DNA of 64,000 nucleotides from IMG/VR virus record IMGVR_UViG_3300042898_002309, positions 1 through 64,000 of that record; one strand, written 5' to 3'. The DNA comes from a virus. Of this stretch, positions 54,201 to 63,364 are shown one piece after another; the stretch's first letter is position 1; each line of letters opens with the position of its first letter. The position numbers were made by a program, and so were the translations under genes. The notes beneath the pieces were generated by a model that saw only the letters and a program-made list of their open reading frames with translations, did no database searches and was not told where the DNA came from.

Positions 54201-56566
54201 GTACTTAATGCAGCTTGATAAGTTGTTTGCCCAACTTGCATAACTCCTGCTGCAACATGTGCTGCTGTTACTACTGCTCCTAATCCATCACTACCACCTG
54301 TTGCTGGAGTTGGAGCAGCTTCATTAATTGTCCATTTACCTCCTTGTTGTAATGCAAGTTCAATAACACCGGCTAATATAGCTGCGGCTACTGTTATATC
54401 AGCTAATAGTTTAAATTTTGGATGATTATTAGGTTCTTGAAAATACTGTACTGAAGTACCTCTTAAACTACCATATATTTTTAATTCAGTAACAGATAAA
54501 TATGGATTTCTAAAATTAGTATCTGGTGAATGAAAAGTCATTAAATTAGTTGGTATTGTTTGATCTACAATTTGATCACTACTATTTGTTAATTTAATAT
54601 ATGGATCATTAACACCTGAAACATTTCCACCTAATAAACTTGAAAGTGGTCTAATGGTATTAAAAGGATAATTAGGATATAAACCAATTCTGTTTCCAGT
54701 ATTGTTACCTTTAATATTATAGGTACGCATATTATTAACCATACCTTTAGCAATAATACTTCTGTTACCCTCTCTAGACCCTCTTAGTATTTCATAACCT
54801 ACTATTCCTGGTATATCATTACCATCATTATCTTTTGGTAAAAATATATTAGTAAAGTTTACACCCATTAATCTAATACTAGTACCTCCATTAGAATAAT
54901 GATTTGTAAGTAAAGAACCTGCTGTAATATTATCAGGAAACTTATGATGTCTTATTGGTTCAGCACATAAATCAAATTGTGGATCAGTTGTACCTGACCA
55001 ACACTGAGATGATGAATCCCATATATCATGTCTATTATCTGGATACTTTTCTGTTGATTCCCAGTATCCCATTCTACCTGTTGCAATAATTTTACCACCA
55101 TCAGGTAATGTTGTTACAGGAGGTAAACCACCTAAAGTTGCTGTATTATATACTTCAAATACTCTATCATTTGTATCTAAAACATCTATACCTGTTGCAG
55201 GAGCTGTTTCTAATGACCCTTTGTATTGCATTGGGGCACGTCCAGGAATATGATATGATGAAGATTTATCTCCAGTACTATATACCCATCTAATAAAGAA
55301 AGCATATACTTCATCTCTTAGATAACTTGTATTGCTTCCTCCTTTTACATAATAATCTGCAGGATATTCAACTGATACCCATTGTGATCTTATTTGATTA
55401 GCTAAAGGTTGATAGTTAAAATCAAATTTAGATCTTGGTGCAATTTTTAATAAATATGTATTAACCTCAGTAATCTGATCTGATGTTTCATATACAGGAG
55501 ATCTTAATGGAAGTACTTCAACAGGTATAGTAATAAGATCATCTTTAATTTGATCTAAATGTACTACAGATGTACTTGTAGAATATAATCCAATTCTTTT
55601 TGCTACCGCACCTTGGTTAATTACTTGTATTACTACTAATTCAAATTCATCAAAATGTTTTGTATCAGCTGTAATTAATATATCAATACATCCTTGTACA
55701 TCATTAATATTCCAAATTGGTTGAGTATTACTTGGTGAAAAATAATCTGTAACTCTTTGACCTTTAATAGTATATGCAAGAGTTGCAAAGTATGATCCAT
55801 TTCTTAATACACCTCCACCAATACCTGGTACAACTTGAATAGTTGGTGTATCCATTAATCTTGAAAGTCTTAATTCTTCACAATTTAATGTAGTTAAATC
55901 TTTACATATAATACATCCTACAGGAATATAACCACCTGGAGCTGGTACTATAATATTATTTTCATCTTTACATTCTTGATTCCATTGAATTCCTGGCCAT
56001 TGAATATTTACACCTGATCCATTTGCATATGTATTACTACCAATCCATATATAATCAGGAGTTGGCCATAATGCATCATCTCCAACATTTAAATATCTAT
56101 CAGGATTTCTACCATCAGCAAAATATACAGACCATGAACAGTCTTCTTTTTCTCTTGATGCACCTGTAATTAAAAATTGTTTATCAAAATTTAAACAAAG
56201 ATCTTGCACCATAATTCTATATCTACAACTATCTTCTTCAAATAATCCTATTTCACATCCAGTAGCTGCACCAACTCCTGATGTTGGATGTGCTACAGTA
56301 AAAAGGACCCATTTATCACTATATAAATGTATTGCACCTATAATATATTTTTTACCAGAAAGTGTTGCTCCTGCTTCTGCACATAATATATTTGATGTTT
56401 CATTTGATAATGTACCAACATTACCTTCTAAAGTATTGTTAACTGCATTACGTGCATGAGTCCACATGCCCTCACTTACAAATGTAGGATCTGAATCTTT
56501 ATTTAATCCCTTTATAAAGGTGTTAGTTTTATTTTGACTTGTATCTTGTATATTTTTCTTTGCCAT
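51269..56566 (-). CDS. Tail muzzle / stabilisation protein (P22 gp10-like role, crAss-like)
   Basis: This 1,765-aa protein begins MAKKNIQDTSQNKTNTFIKGLNKDSDPTF and continues with a GMWTHARNAVNNTLEGNVGTLSNE block, which I recognise as the start of the crAss-like tail stabilisation (muzzle) protein. It is rich in beta-type Tyr/Asn/Gly sequence over its whole length. A hydrophobic Ala-rich segment (ITVAAAILAGVIELAL) is near residue 735. In crAss-like phages this protein caps the short tail and forms the exit for DNA and cargo. It lies directly after two ring-type genes, and its stop codon overlaps the start of the 2,507-aa effector gene by one base, so tail tip and cargo are translated in sequence. 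Confidence 0.85.
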   Translation of the reverse strand: MAKKNIQDTSQNKTNTFIKGLNKDSDPTFVSEGMWTHARNAVNNTLEGNVGTLSNETSNILCAEAGATLSGKKYIIGAIHLYSDKWVLFTVAHPTSGVGAATGCEIGLFEEDSCRYRIMVQDLCLNFDKQFLITGASREKEDCSWSVYFADGRNPDRYLNVGDDALWPTPDYIWIGSNTYANGSGVNIQWPGIQWNQECKDENNIIVPAPGGYIPVGCIICKDLTTLNCEELRLSRLMDTPTIQVVPGIGGGVLRNGSYFATLAYTIKGQRVTDYFSPSNTQPIWNINDVQGCIDILITADTKHFDEFELVVIQVINQGAVAKRIGLYSTSTSVVHLDQIKDDLITIPVEVLPLRSPVYETSDQITEVNTYLLKIAPRSKFDFNYQPLANQIRSQWVSVEYPADYYVKGGSNTSYLRDEVYAFFIRWVYSTGDKSSSYHIPGRAPMQYKGSLETAPATGIDVLDTNDRVFEVYNTATLGGLPPVTTLPDGGKIIATGRMGYWESTEKYPDNRHDIWDSSSQCWSGTTDPQFDLCAEPIRHHKFPDNITAGSLLTNHYSNGGTSIRLMGVNFTNIFLPKDNDGNDIPGIVGYEILRGSREGNRSIIAKGMVNNMRTYNIKGNNTGNRIGLYPNYPFNTIRPLSSLLGGNVSGVNDPYIKLTNSSDQIVDQTIPTNLMTFHSPDTNFRNPYLSVTELKIYGSLRGTSVQYFQEPNNHPKFKLLADITVAAAILAGVIELALQQGGKWTINEAAPTPATGGSDGLGAVVTAAHVAAGVMQVGQTTYQAALSTYLSTGLYLTDALNPLGNPLFAGIYGAYITANTTSAGLGGTGVTGRSYTKDVPKYQYAGIFGIANFVQQSFFYFSEGANTTIRLVYALIPYRQYALQAIAEGFYSSFAAPVTGKRQRFNIEDSLYLKNNIQGLKPFSGISYIINNLQRQTTVTLRTTNNLNQNFGPDYILNPSTATGYGDTSLVTLGTAIQAGIGLPVDMKSKKTNEFNLSIASHYVGIKVRLRNQYGQLDSLKEIPITPSEQKLNYNNQNIPVTFSSFWCTISTPYGTAAKLVTLETITQTPVLFGGDTYVNRYTEKNNMFFFYDWLYGQPDGYEYNYILRHMIAEPRFWANSEEYDVGDLTPSSIADLINPPAGTGLLPTGFYNLDYYVNSIRKYKYSNDTASGFPDTYPGVFGAKNSYFYLANSSVRDFFVESDVIVDFRQPGLETWQKNYDVNSYTNLPEMFNMDPNTITQGNYYAYDYSLSISKIFTQYFSQGNLQSRYYNPVVSQLCYTYYPDRVVYSLPQQNWSTKDSWFVYLVNNFHDFKNRITSIKPYAKTGMFITFQNASPLMYQGVDTLTTELGTKLTIGDGGLFSNPPQNITISDVEYEYGSSQNKFGVIGTPAGMYYMSQNQGRVFSFAQGLTEISQAGMKWWFSLFLPYKLTEDFPEYPHTDNPVAGIGTQAVYDNYNGVIYFCKKDYKLKPQYANRVVYFSYGDYFLVDGIAKVELGNPLIFESASWTTSFDPKSQHWISFHDWHPDFVLPARQYFATTKGGKVWKHNAVCNSYCKFYGVQHPFEVEIPLITGQTVTTLKSIEYILECYKNHSNNCVDQFHVLDYNFDKAVIFNSEQVSGYLNLNIFPKNNITLANTYPLINPTSIDILFSKEENKYRFNQFWDITRNRGEFPIGSNYPPTGPLVPSTTVLAGSYDQESIWVTQANGYIKTLTPTNLNYNKTELQRKKFRNYLNFLYLSRTDSQDVNMIIKLSNSKNQISLR

Positions 56567-56578
56567 AACATAATAATA

Positions 56579-57595
56579 TTATAATATCCGCATACTGTTA
56601 TAGTTAAAACTTTTAAACATGTCATAGTATTTAGAATACTGTGCTCTTCTGTTAGCCATCCATAACCCTTTCATCTCTGCAAAGTTAGGTGTATTAACAA
56701 TTGATAAAGCATAATTTCTTGCAGCTTTTAATCTTTGTTCTATAAGTTGTAATTTTTGTACTACATCTTCACCATTAAGATATAAGTTTTCAAATATTCT
56801 TTGCTTTACAGCATATTCATAATACTCATTAATTTCATCATGATCTGGAACTAATAAGTTACCATTATCATCTTCTAGTGCTCCTTGATAATTAATATAT
56901 ACTTTACCACAATCAAAAGTAGTATGTAAGAAACCATCTTTAATCCATGCTTCATTAGCTGCATTAAGATAAAGATTAGGACAATCACATTCTATTTCTC
57001 TTGAAGATCTAAACCTTAAAGGAATTAGTGATTCATATATTCTTGTTTCTCCAGTAGGTATTACTTGAATTAATTCAAATGCTTCACCTTTACAGTTAGA
57101 AAATACTCTTGGTCTTATACAAGTATTACCAAATGGATTATTAGGATCATATTGTGGAACTAATATAGGAGTATTATTAAATGTAGTATCTGCACAAGCA
57201 ATAGTATGATTACATGGGTTAGCATTACAAGTACTACAATTAACTGTAGGGGGTGCACATATATCTACTGTACTTGGTACTTCAGTATAAGGTACTTCCA
57301 TAGTAGTAGTACCTCCAGATTGATATCCTACCTCTTGTCTAAATGATCCACATATTGACCCAAAGTTCATTACATAAAAATCATCAGGTAATTTTACCTT
57401 ATGATGTTCTACTTCTAATATGGCTTCTTTAGTCATATTAATTCTAAGACCTAAATCATATGTTACTCTTTTTGCAACTTTAATTAGTTGTTGAGGCTCA
57501 ATTAAATTTTCAAGAGCATATGTATTTAAGTCAATAGTAACATCTTCCAGTAATTGGTCAAATGTTCTAAACTTGAGTGTATAGTTAAAGTCCAT
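56579..57595 (-). CDS. Ring / tail-tubular-type protein (crAss-like)
   Basis: This 338-aa protein has an N-terminal helical part (TFDQLLEDVTIDLNTYALENL, then PQQLIKVAKRVTYDLGLRINM) and a beta-rich middle with HHKVKLPDDFYVMNFG. A Cys cluster follows (CAPPTVNCSTCNANPC). The C-terminal helix ends WMANRRAQYSKYYDMFKSFN. Order between the IHF-like gene and the muzzle gene matches the ring/tail-tube proteins of crAss-like phages, the functional counterparts of P22 gp4-type connectors. It starts with a one-base TAATG overlap with the upstream gene. The Cys cluster may bind metal or form disulphides (inference). Confidence 0.75.
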   Translation of the reverse strand: MDFNYTLKFRTFDQLLEDVTIDLNTYALENLIEPQQLIKVAKRVTYDLGLRINMTKEAILEVEHHKVKLPDDFYVMNFGSICGSFRQEVGYQSGGTTTMEVPYTEVPSTVDICAPPTVNCSTCNANPCNHTIACADTTFNNTPILVPQYDPNNPFGNTCIRPRVFSNCKGEAFELIQVIPTGETRIYESLIPLRFRSSREIECDCPNLYLNAANEAWIKDGFLHTTFDCGKVYINYQGALEDDNGNLLVPDHDEINEYYEYAVKQRIFENLYLNGEDVVQKLQLIEQRLKAARNYALSIVNTPNFAEMKGLWMANRRAQYSKYYDMFKSFNYNSMRIL

Positions 57596-58266
57596 TATCT
57601 TAATGAGTTTTGACTATCATCAGGACCATTTGTAGGTACATTAATAGACATAGTTAATTCTTTTAATACATATTGTTCAATTTCACCAAATAAGTAATCT
57701 GGAAACATTAATTGGTCATCATTTCTGAATCTACATTCTTGAGATGTATCACATGTAAAACCTGTAATAGTATCTTCAAACATACCTTCTACTTTAATTG
57801 CTTCCCATGGAACATTAGGCATATATAAATAACCATCTAAATACCAGAAATATTTTCTAGTATTATATCTGAAACTATTTACTTTAGTCATAGAAGAATA
57901 TGTACCTGGATCAGTTCTAAATAATTCTACTGATGTATCTAATGAAGATACAGTACGTATAAGTGGCCCATTAAGTCCATCAAAAAACTTAGGTAGTCTT
58001 TCTTTAGTTCTTTTAATATAACAACCAGAGGTAATACCAAAGCATCCTGCCTCTACTTTATCTACATCTATTAATTCAACAAATGTTAAAGTAGAAAATA
58101 TTGAACTTATCTTCATTAACCTGTTCTGATTATCTTCTCTCTTTAAAAGAGATTTCCCATATTTTGAAATTGCAAAATATATTGTTCTATCAGTTAAGAA
58201 TGGATCCTCCTTTACAGCTTTAAGTGCATTCCTAACTCTTGATATTGCTTCACCAATTGTTGTCAT
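57595..58266 (-). CDS. Ring / head-tail connector-type protein (crAss-like)
   Basis: This 223-aa protein starts MTTIGEAISRVRNALKAVKEDPFLTDRTIYFAISKYGKSLLKRED, a helical adaptor-like beginning also seen in crAss-like ring proteins. It continues with strands (LTFVELIDVDKVEAGCFG, YFWYLDGYLYMPNVPWEAIKVEG) and ends LTMSINVPTNGPDDSQNSLR. It overlaps the upstream IHF-like gene by four bases (ATGA) and the next ring gene by one base. This tight coupling suggests fixed-ratio production of connector parts. The assignment rests on position and on recalled similarity. Confidence 0.7.
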   Translation of the reverse strand: MTTIGEAISRVRNALKAVKEDPFLTDRTIYFAISKYGKSLLKREDNQNRLMKISSIFSTLTFVELIDVDKVEAGCFGITSGCYIKRTKERLPKFFDGLNGPLIRTVSSLDTSVELFRTDPGTYSSMTKVNSFRYNTRKYFWYLDGYLYMPNVPWEAIKVEGMFEDTITGFTCDTSQECRFRNDDQLMFPDYLFGEIEQYVLKELTMSINVPTNGPDDSQNSLR

Positions 58267-58853
58267 ATATCAAATTCATTATATGTTTTTAACTTTTCTT
58301 TTTCAACACTTTTAAAATATTCCTTTTGCCTAGACTTAGTAAACATCTTACGTATTTTTTTCATTGGATCAACCTGTATATACATAGGCCAATTTTCTGA
58401 ATATGTTTTAGCTACACTTCTTTTAAAGTTTCTAGATCCTGCAAAGGCCCAACATTCTCTATTATTAAAAGTATACTTAGTAGCATTATTAGTATAAAAG
58501 ATTTTAGCAAGTTTGCCATCTGTATCCCAATTTGTATTTGTTACTATTACTCCATATTTTGTTGACTTGCCAAAATCAATGTTTCTTCTAAACTTACTTG
58601 TTTGACATGTACCAATAAATATGTTACCTAAATTCTCTGGCAACTTTACACCATCCCTGGTTTCAATTACTGTTTCAAAAAATAAGTTATGAAATGTTGT
58701 ACATATTTTATATAAGTCCTTAGTGTCTACATCCTTATACTTAGGATACTTTTCTTTAAATGCTTTATAGAATTGTCTATTTAATACATGATATACATCT
58801 TGTCTAAATCTTTTACCTTTTACATCTGGTCCCTTAAATATTTTACTTTCCAT
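58263..58853 (-). CDS. IHF-like / tail-connector-associated conserved protein
   Basis: This 196-aa basic protein has a middle segment FHNLFFETVIETRDGVKLPENLGNIFIGTC. Its helix-then-GVKLPxxLGxF pattern resembles the body of the IHF/HU family, and IHF-like genes are reported next to the tail genes of crAss-like phages. The usual DNA-intercalating Pro arm is not clear, so DNA bending is unproven. The C-terminus is Lys-rich (KKIRKMFTKSRQKEYFKSVEKEKLK). It is the first gene after the terminator at 58934-58969 and so probably heads the tail/cargo operon. It ends in TGA, within an ATGA overlap with the next gene. Confidence 0.6.
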   Translation of the reverse strand: MESKIFKGPDVKGKRFRQDVYHVLNRQFYKAFKEKYPKYKDVDTKDLYKICTTFHNLFFETVIETRDGVKLPENLGNIFIGTCQTSKFRRNIDFGKSTKYGVIVTNTNWDTDGKLAKIFYTNNATKYTFNNRECWAFAGSRNFKRSVAKTYSENWPMYIQVDPMKKIRKMFTKSRQKEYFKSVEKEKLKTYNEFDI

Positions 58854-58907
58854 ACCTTATACATTAATATACTAAAATTTTCAGACTTATAAAAATTACA
58901 AGTTAAA

Positions 58908-58915
58908 CAAATATA
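58908..58915 (-). promoter_or_regulatory. Candidate Bacteroidota-type -7 element
   Basis: TATATTTG on the minus strand fits the TAnnTTTG -7 box of Bacteroidota promoters and lies about 55 bases upstream of the IHF-like gene, just after a terminator. No clear TTTG at -33 is seen. If late genes use a phage polymerase or an altered host polymerase this match is meaningless, so confidence is low. The stretch 58854-58933 is otherwise A+T-rich leader. Confidence 0.3.
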
Positions 58916-58933
58916 ATATATATAACTCATATA

Positions 58934-58969
58934 TAAAAAATAACCCCGGTAATAAAATACATACCGGGG
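58934..58969 (-). terminator. Intrinsic terminator after tail-fibre gene
   Basis: A perfect 8-bp stem CCCCGGTA/TACCGGGG (arms at 58962-58969 and 58944-58951) with a 10-base loop is followed on the minus strand by TTATTTTTT. It ends the fibre operon 48 bases after its last stop codon and separates it from the connector/muzzle operon. Bases 58970-59017 show no other feature. Confidence 0.85.
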
Positions 58970-59017
58970 TCTCGTTGTTAGCCACAGAAACCAACAAACT
59001 GCGACAATATTTTTAAA

Positions 59018-60313
59018 TTAACCAATCATTTTACCATTTGCTAATTCTATATTCCAAGCATATCCTGTTCCTAAATCTTGTACACAAGTTAATGTTAAAG
59101 ATTGATTTTTAAATAACACATTAGTTCCTATTGATGCAGTATCATCAAAAGTTAATAATGGTGACGTGCTTAGAACACCTGTATATTCAAGAATAACTGC
59201 TGGATCATAAAAAGAATAAAATATAACATCAAATACTCTACCTTCTAAAATTTGCCATGTTGATAAACTACCTCCACCACCTTCTGTAGTAGCACTGATT
59301 TTTATAATATCTCCTACAACTACTCCTGATGAAGGAAGTGTTAAAGATGTAAATGCCCCTGTAGTATCTCTAATAACATATCCATTATTAGCTGCAAGTG
59401 TTACTACAGGACTAGGTCCTGTTATGGTACTCCAAGTTAAACCACCACCACTACTAGGTGTTTGCCATTGAGCTTCTCCATTTCCAGTTATACATGTTAA
59501 AACTTTACCTACTCCTTCAGTACCATCCTGTAATCGTAAAGCATATTTACTTAATGAAGTACCTCCTACTATAAATGTACCACCAACACCAACTGCAGGA
59601 GCATTTGCTGTAACTACAGCCAAAAGTCCAGTATTTGTTAAACTTGAATTATTAACACTTATTTCTAAACCTCTGTTTTCTTGAGTATTAGTACCAGTAT
59701 TAGTAATATAAGCTCCATTTGTTATACTAGTTGCATTTAATAATTGGTCTATTCTAACAGTTGTATTTTTTGAGGCATTGCTAACATACAAAAGTGCATT
59801 AGCAGAAGGGGCTGCTCCAATTCCAACTGATACACCATCATCTCTAGTAACACCTATTCCAAGTGTAGTTCCATTTGGAGTCCAACGTGCAAGATAATTA
59901 AGTGTTCCAGAACCTGTAACTCCACCACTTGATATAACAGATAAAGGATTTGCAAAAGTACCATCACCTGAAAGTGTACCATCTACAAATATTCCTGTAA
60001 AACTAATTATTGGATTAAGTGGATCTGCATTATTTACATATACACCACCTGCACCATTATCAGTAACTGATTGTATACAGTTTAAAGAATTTGTACAAAA
60101 AAATAATACAATACTTTCTAATGCCTCAGCAATTGAAGAATCTTGTGCAACAACAATATTTGATCCACAAGTAATATTTTTTAGTGTATACATTACACAT
60201 TGTGCATCAAAAAATTCTGCACACGGTTGTGGATTAGGACAATCTACTGGAGTTGGGCAAGGAGGTAAAGAAGGGTAAGCATCATCACATCCGCATTTTA
60301 TACATGTATTCAT
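59018..60313 (-). CDS. Tail-fibre-like protein
   Basis: This 431-aa protein has a Cys/Pro-rich N-terminus (CIKCGCDD, PCPTPVDCPNPQPC) and then a repetitive Gly/Thr/Ser/Asn beta-rich body. It contains GTLNYLARWTPNGTTLGIG followed by SVGIGAAPSANALLYV, a pattern frequent in Bacteroidota phage fibres. The C-terminal third has TGPSPVVTLAANNGYVIRD and strands typical of a trimeric tip. It lies 11 bases after the C1q-like fibre gene and is the last gene before a terminator. Receptor binding at the host surface is likely but the ligand cannot be read from sequence. Confidence 0.7.
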   Translation of the reverse strand: MNTCIKCGCDDAYPSLPPCPTPVDCPNPQPCAEFFDAQCVMYTLKNITCGSNIVVAQDSSIAEALESIVLFFCTNSLNCIQSVTDNGAGGVYVNNADPLNPIISFTGIFVDGTLSGDGTFANPLSVISSGGVTGSGTLNYLARWTPNGTTLGIGVTRDDGVSVGIGAAPSANALLYVSNASKNTTVRIDQLLNATSITNGAYITNTGTNTQENRGLEISVNNSSLTNTGLLAVVTANAPAVGVGGTFIVGGTSLSKYALRLQDGTEGVGKVLTCITGNGEAQWQTPSSGGGLTWSTITGPSPVVTLAANNGYVIRDTTGAFTSLTLPSSGVVVGDIIKISATTEGGGGSLSTWQILEGRVFDVIFYSFYDPAVILEYTGVLSTSPLLTFDDTASIGTNVLFKNQSLTLTCVQDLGTGYAWNIELANGKMIG

Positions 60314-60324
60314 AATATTTTTAT

Positions 60325-61758
60325 TTATTTAACTTTTTGTATTGACATTCTTGCAACATCACCGGGAGTTGATGCATATACTGCATTTGAATTATTAAGT
60401 ACTCTAAGACATAATTGATCACCTGCTGTTATAGGTCTTCCTAATACAGTTCCAGTTACATCAACATATTGTAATGCATTTGTTATTCCACAAGTAGCAG
60501 CTATATAATAACTTGTTCCTGAAGTAATAGTAATACCAGCACTAATACTTCCAGAAGTATAATTATCTTTTAAATGTACCCAAAAACATAAATTATATAT
60601 TCCTGTTGAAGGACAAGTCCAAAAACCTGTTAAAGGATTATATGCAGCAACATCATCATATTCTATATTAGTAAGTTTTACTAATACACCATTAGATAAA
60701 TCTACTAAATTTGATGGTGCTACTATTGGTAAAGCTGGAGGAGTTACCCATGCAGACATTGCAGGTGGTACTATTACATCTGCTGTTAATGTATATGTTG
60801 GTCCAACACCTACTGATAAATTTACTGTTGCTGTATCTGCAATTGATTGAGCTTGAGGAATTACATCTGCACTAACTATATAAGCTGGTCCTCCTGTTAC
60901 ATTCATAGTAATTGTAGGAGTATTTAAACCAGTAAGAGTTGTATGTCCATTTCTTAAATCTTCAATACATGCCCAAATATTATTAATGGTATCACATATT
61001 TGTACTGCCGGTGTTACCCATAATCCTGCATATTGTGCAGACATTTGTGCAAGAGGATTTGCTATAGAAAGATCAGTAGATGCAACAGTTTGATTTGTAA
61101 TTGCAGTTGCTAAGCATCCAGCATCTCCTGTTGTACTAACATAAGTACACCATACATCATTTATAAATGATTGTAGTATAAGATCAATTGCTTGTGTACT
61201 ACCACTAAGTAATGTAGATATATCACAACCTAATGTAAACTCAGGTGTAGTATATGATGGAGGTACTGTATTTTCTAAAGTAGTTACTCTTATATCTAAA
61301 TCACCAATTGCTACATCTTGTAATGCATTAACATCAATAATTGCACATATTTTTTCACCAATAGCAAGTACGTACTCAGTTAGATTCATTGTAGTTATAG
61401 TACCATTTATAAAACATGGTGCTACTGTTACAATACAATCTGTTGGACATCCATTTGAAGGAGGTACATCAGGTACTAATGGAATGTTTTCAAGTTCACA
61501 TATTTTAACTATTAAGAAATTAATCAAATCAGTAAAAGTACTTGGTGCACAATTTACTAAATTAAAGCAATCAAGATCATAAGAATTAATATCTAATATA
61601 TCTAGAATTGCACATAACTCAGTTGCAAGTTTCTCAACTACATCTGTAATAGAATCTCCTCTACATAAGTTTATACACTTTAAATCCGGACCTGCCCAAA
61701 TTACACAATTTGAAGAAGTTGGACTACACGGTGAATTGTCAAAATTTAATGGTTTCAT
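60325..61758 (-). CDS. Tail-fibre-like protein with C1q/TNF-like C-terminal domain
   Basis: This 477-aa protein has an N-terminal part with Cys-bearing repeats: INLCRGDSITDVVEKLATELCAIL, then LINFLIVKICELE, then YVLAIGEKICAIID. These look like a repeated short helical unit of the kind seen in Bacteroidota phage fibres. The last about 135 residues fit a C1q/TNF-like jelly roll: NIEYDDVAAYNPLTGFWTCP, then STGIYNLCFWV, then GDQLCLRVLNNSNAVYA. This fold trimerises and often binds carbohydrate or protein receptors. It lies between the Cys-repeat protein and the second fibre gene, with an 11-base gap to the latter. Confidence 0.72.
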   Translation of the reverse strand: MKPLNFDNSPCSPTSSNCVIWAGPDLKCINLCRGDSITDVVEKLATELCAILDILDINSYDLDCFNLVNCAPSTFTDLINFLIVKICELENIPLVPDVPPSNGCPTDCIVTVAPCFINGTITTMNLTEYVLAIGEKICAIIDVNALQDVAIGDLDIRVTTLENTVPPSYTTPEFTLGCDISTLLSGSTQAIDLILQSFINDVWCTYVSTTGDAGCLATAITNQTVASTDLSIANPLAQMSAQYAGLWVTPAVQICDTINNIWACIEDLRNGHTTLTGLNTPTITMNVTGGPAYIVSADVIPQAQSIADTATVNLSVGVGPTYTLTADVIVPPAMSAWVTPPALPIVAPSNLVDLSNGVLVKLTNIEYDDVAAYNPLTGFWTCPSTGIYNLCFWVHLKDNYTSGSISAGITITSGTSYYIAATCGITNALQYVDVTGTVLGRPITAGDQLCLRVLNNSNAVYASTPGDVARMSIQKVK

Positions 61759-61793
61759 ATCTTTAGTATCTATTTATAATATAACAATTTTAA

Positions 61794-63359
61794 TTAAGAA
61801 TTGCAACCACAACCACAATTTATAGTTTGTTGACAACTGTGAGTAATAGGAGTATTGCAACCACATCCACAACCTGTATCATGTGAACAACAATCTTGAA
61901 AAGGAGTACATACATAATCAGGATTCATAATTGCTTGTAACTCTAATAATTGAAATTTAATATCAAGTCTATACAAGTCATCTTCTGGACAACATGGAGC
62001 AATACCATATCTTTGTGCTATAACGTCTTTATATAGGACCTGAGAGTATGAGCAAGCTATTCTTTCATAATATTCAGTTGAACATGCTGGAGAATTATAT
62101 CCTGGTCTTATACTTTTAAAAGGAACATCTGATGGACATGCATTATCTACACATGGACCATTATCAGTATATATTTCAGGAAGATCCCATTCTTGAGGAT
62201 AAATCCATCTTAATACACAAAACTTTACACTAGTTGCTCCTGCTGCTAATGTAATTGATTTAATTGCATTATCACAATCTTCAAATGAGAAAACTGCAGT
62301 AGCAGTACTGTTATTAGTTATTGTACTACAGAAACATACTGTATTAGTTAAACATACTTCACATGATTCATATACTGCCTCTACTATAACTAAATCATCT
62401 GATGTATCTATATCAGTTTCTTCAACATAGTAACATGACTCAGGACAAAATTTAAGTTTAATAATAGATGTTAAGTATGCAGATAAATCAGTAGTAGTAT
62501 ATACTGTTGGAGCTATACCTGCACAATCTATTACTGCATATCTTGTTGCTGCACATTCTTGACATGTATCATAAGCATTTGTAACTACTACTATTACTGG
62601 AGAAGGTACTTCACCATTATATATACTTACATAAAAGCATCCTTCATATTCATCAAGAGTTACTATTCTATTTAAATATGCAGATAAATCTTCTGATGTA
62701 TATAATACAAAACTATCTGCTGGGTCACATGATTCTAATTTATAATTAATTACAGGAAGACATTCAGTACAATCTGTAAATGTAATAAGTACTGTTACAG
62801 GAATAGGAGATATACATAATCGTGCAATTGTTATTTCCCAACATCCTGGAAATTCAGCAAGTGTAACAATTTGACCAAGTGAATATGGAAATGCTAATTC
62901 TTGTGAATTAGATTGTATAACTTCATCTGTTTCACAATTAGTTAATTCATAACATACATCTTGACATTCATATATTTTACTATTAGGAAGAAGCACACAT
63001 GGTAAACCCATAGTAATATTAATATCAGTGCCTACAGCATCTGGATATGAACGTGAACATATTCTTGTTGGAGTTGTTTCATTTATAAGATTATTAATAG
63101 AATCTATATAAGTTACATTACCTATACCAGTAATTGTATAACATTTAGTTACACAAGGTACACATTGTTCTTCACTATATACTACAGGAATTAATGGTAA
63201 TACTATACTAGTTACTATTGTTACATACCAACAATTAATTGGATCTAAAGCAGTAGGCATTAATTTATTAACATATGCACTACACAAAGGACAATTAGCA
63301 GTATCTGTATATATTACTTCATCATTAAAACAATTATATAACTTATAATATGTTTGCAT
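61794..63359 (-). CDS. Cysteine-rich repeat structural/adhesion protein
   Basis: This 521-aa protein begins with five related segments of about 65 residues (roughly 1-72, 73-135, 136-204, 205-272 and 273-339). Most start with CY/YxLxxC and pass through a VTLxEFPGCW-like core. Segments 1, 3, 4 and 5 end in a C-x2-C signature (CVPC, CTEC, CQEC, CEVC). The C-terminal end is extremely Cys-rich (CGCGCN repeated twice). Disulphides or metal sites would be needed to hold so many cysteines. It starts 5 bases after the zinc-ribbon gene and precedes the two fibre genes, so it is probably part of the adsorption apparatus. The exact role is unknown. Confidence 0.7.
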   Translation of the reverse strand: MQTYYKLYNCFNDEVIYTDTANCPLCSAYVNKLMPTALDPINCWYVTIVTSIVLPLIPVVYSEEQCVPCVTKCYTITGIGNVTYIDSINNLINETTPTRICSRSYPDAVGTDINITMGLPCVLLPNSKIYECQDVCYELTNCETDEVIQSNSQELAFPYSLGQIVTLAEFPGCWEITIARLCISPIPVTVLITFTDCTECLPVINYKLESCDPADSFVLYTSEDLSAYLNRIVTLDEYEGCFYVSIYNGEVPSPVIVVVTNAYDTCQECAATRYAVIDCAGIAPTVYTTTDLSAYLTSIIKLKFCPESCYYVEETDIDTSDDLVIVEAVYESCEVCLTNTVCFCSTITNNSTATAVFSFEDCDNAIKSITLAAGATSVKFCVLRWIYPQEWDLPEIYTDNGPCVDNACPSDVPFKSIRPGYNSPACSTEYYERIACSYSQVLYKDVIAQRYGIAPCCPEDDLYRLDIKFQLLELQAIMNPDYVCTPFQDCCSHDTGCGCGCNTPITHSCQQTINCGCGCNS

Positions 63360-63364
63360 CTTAA

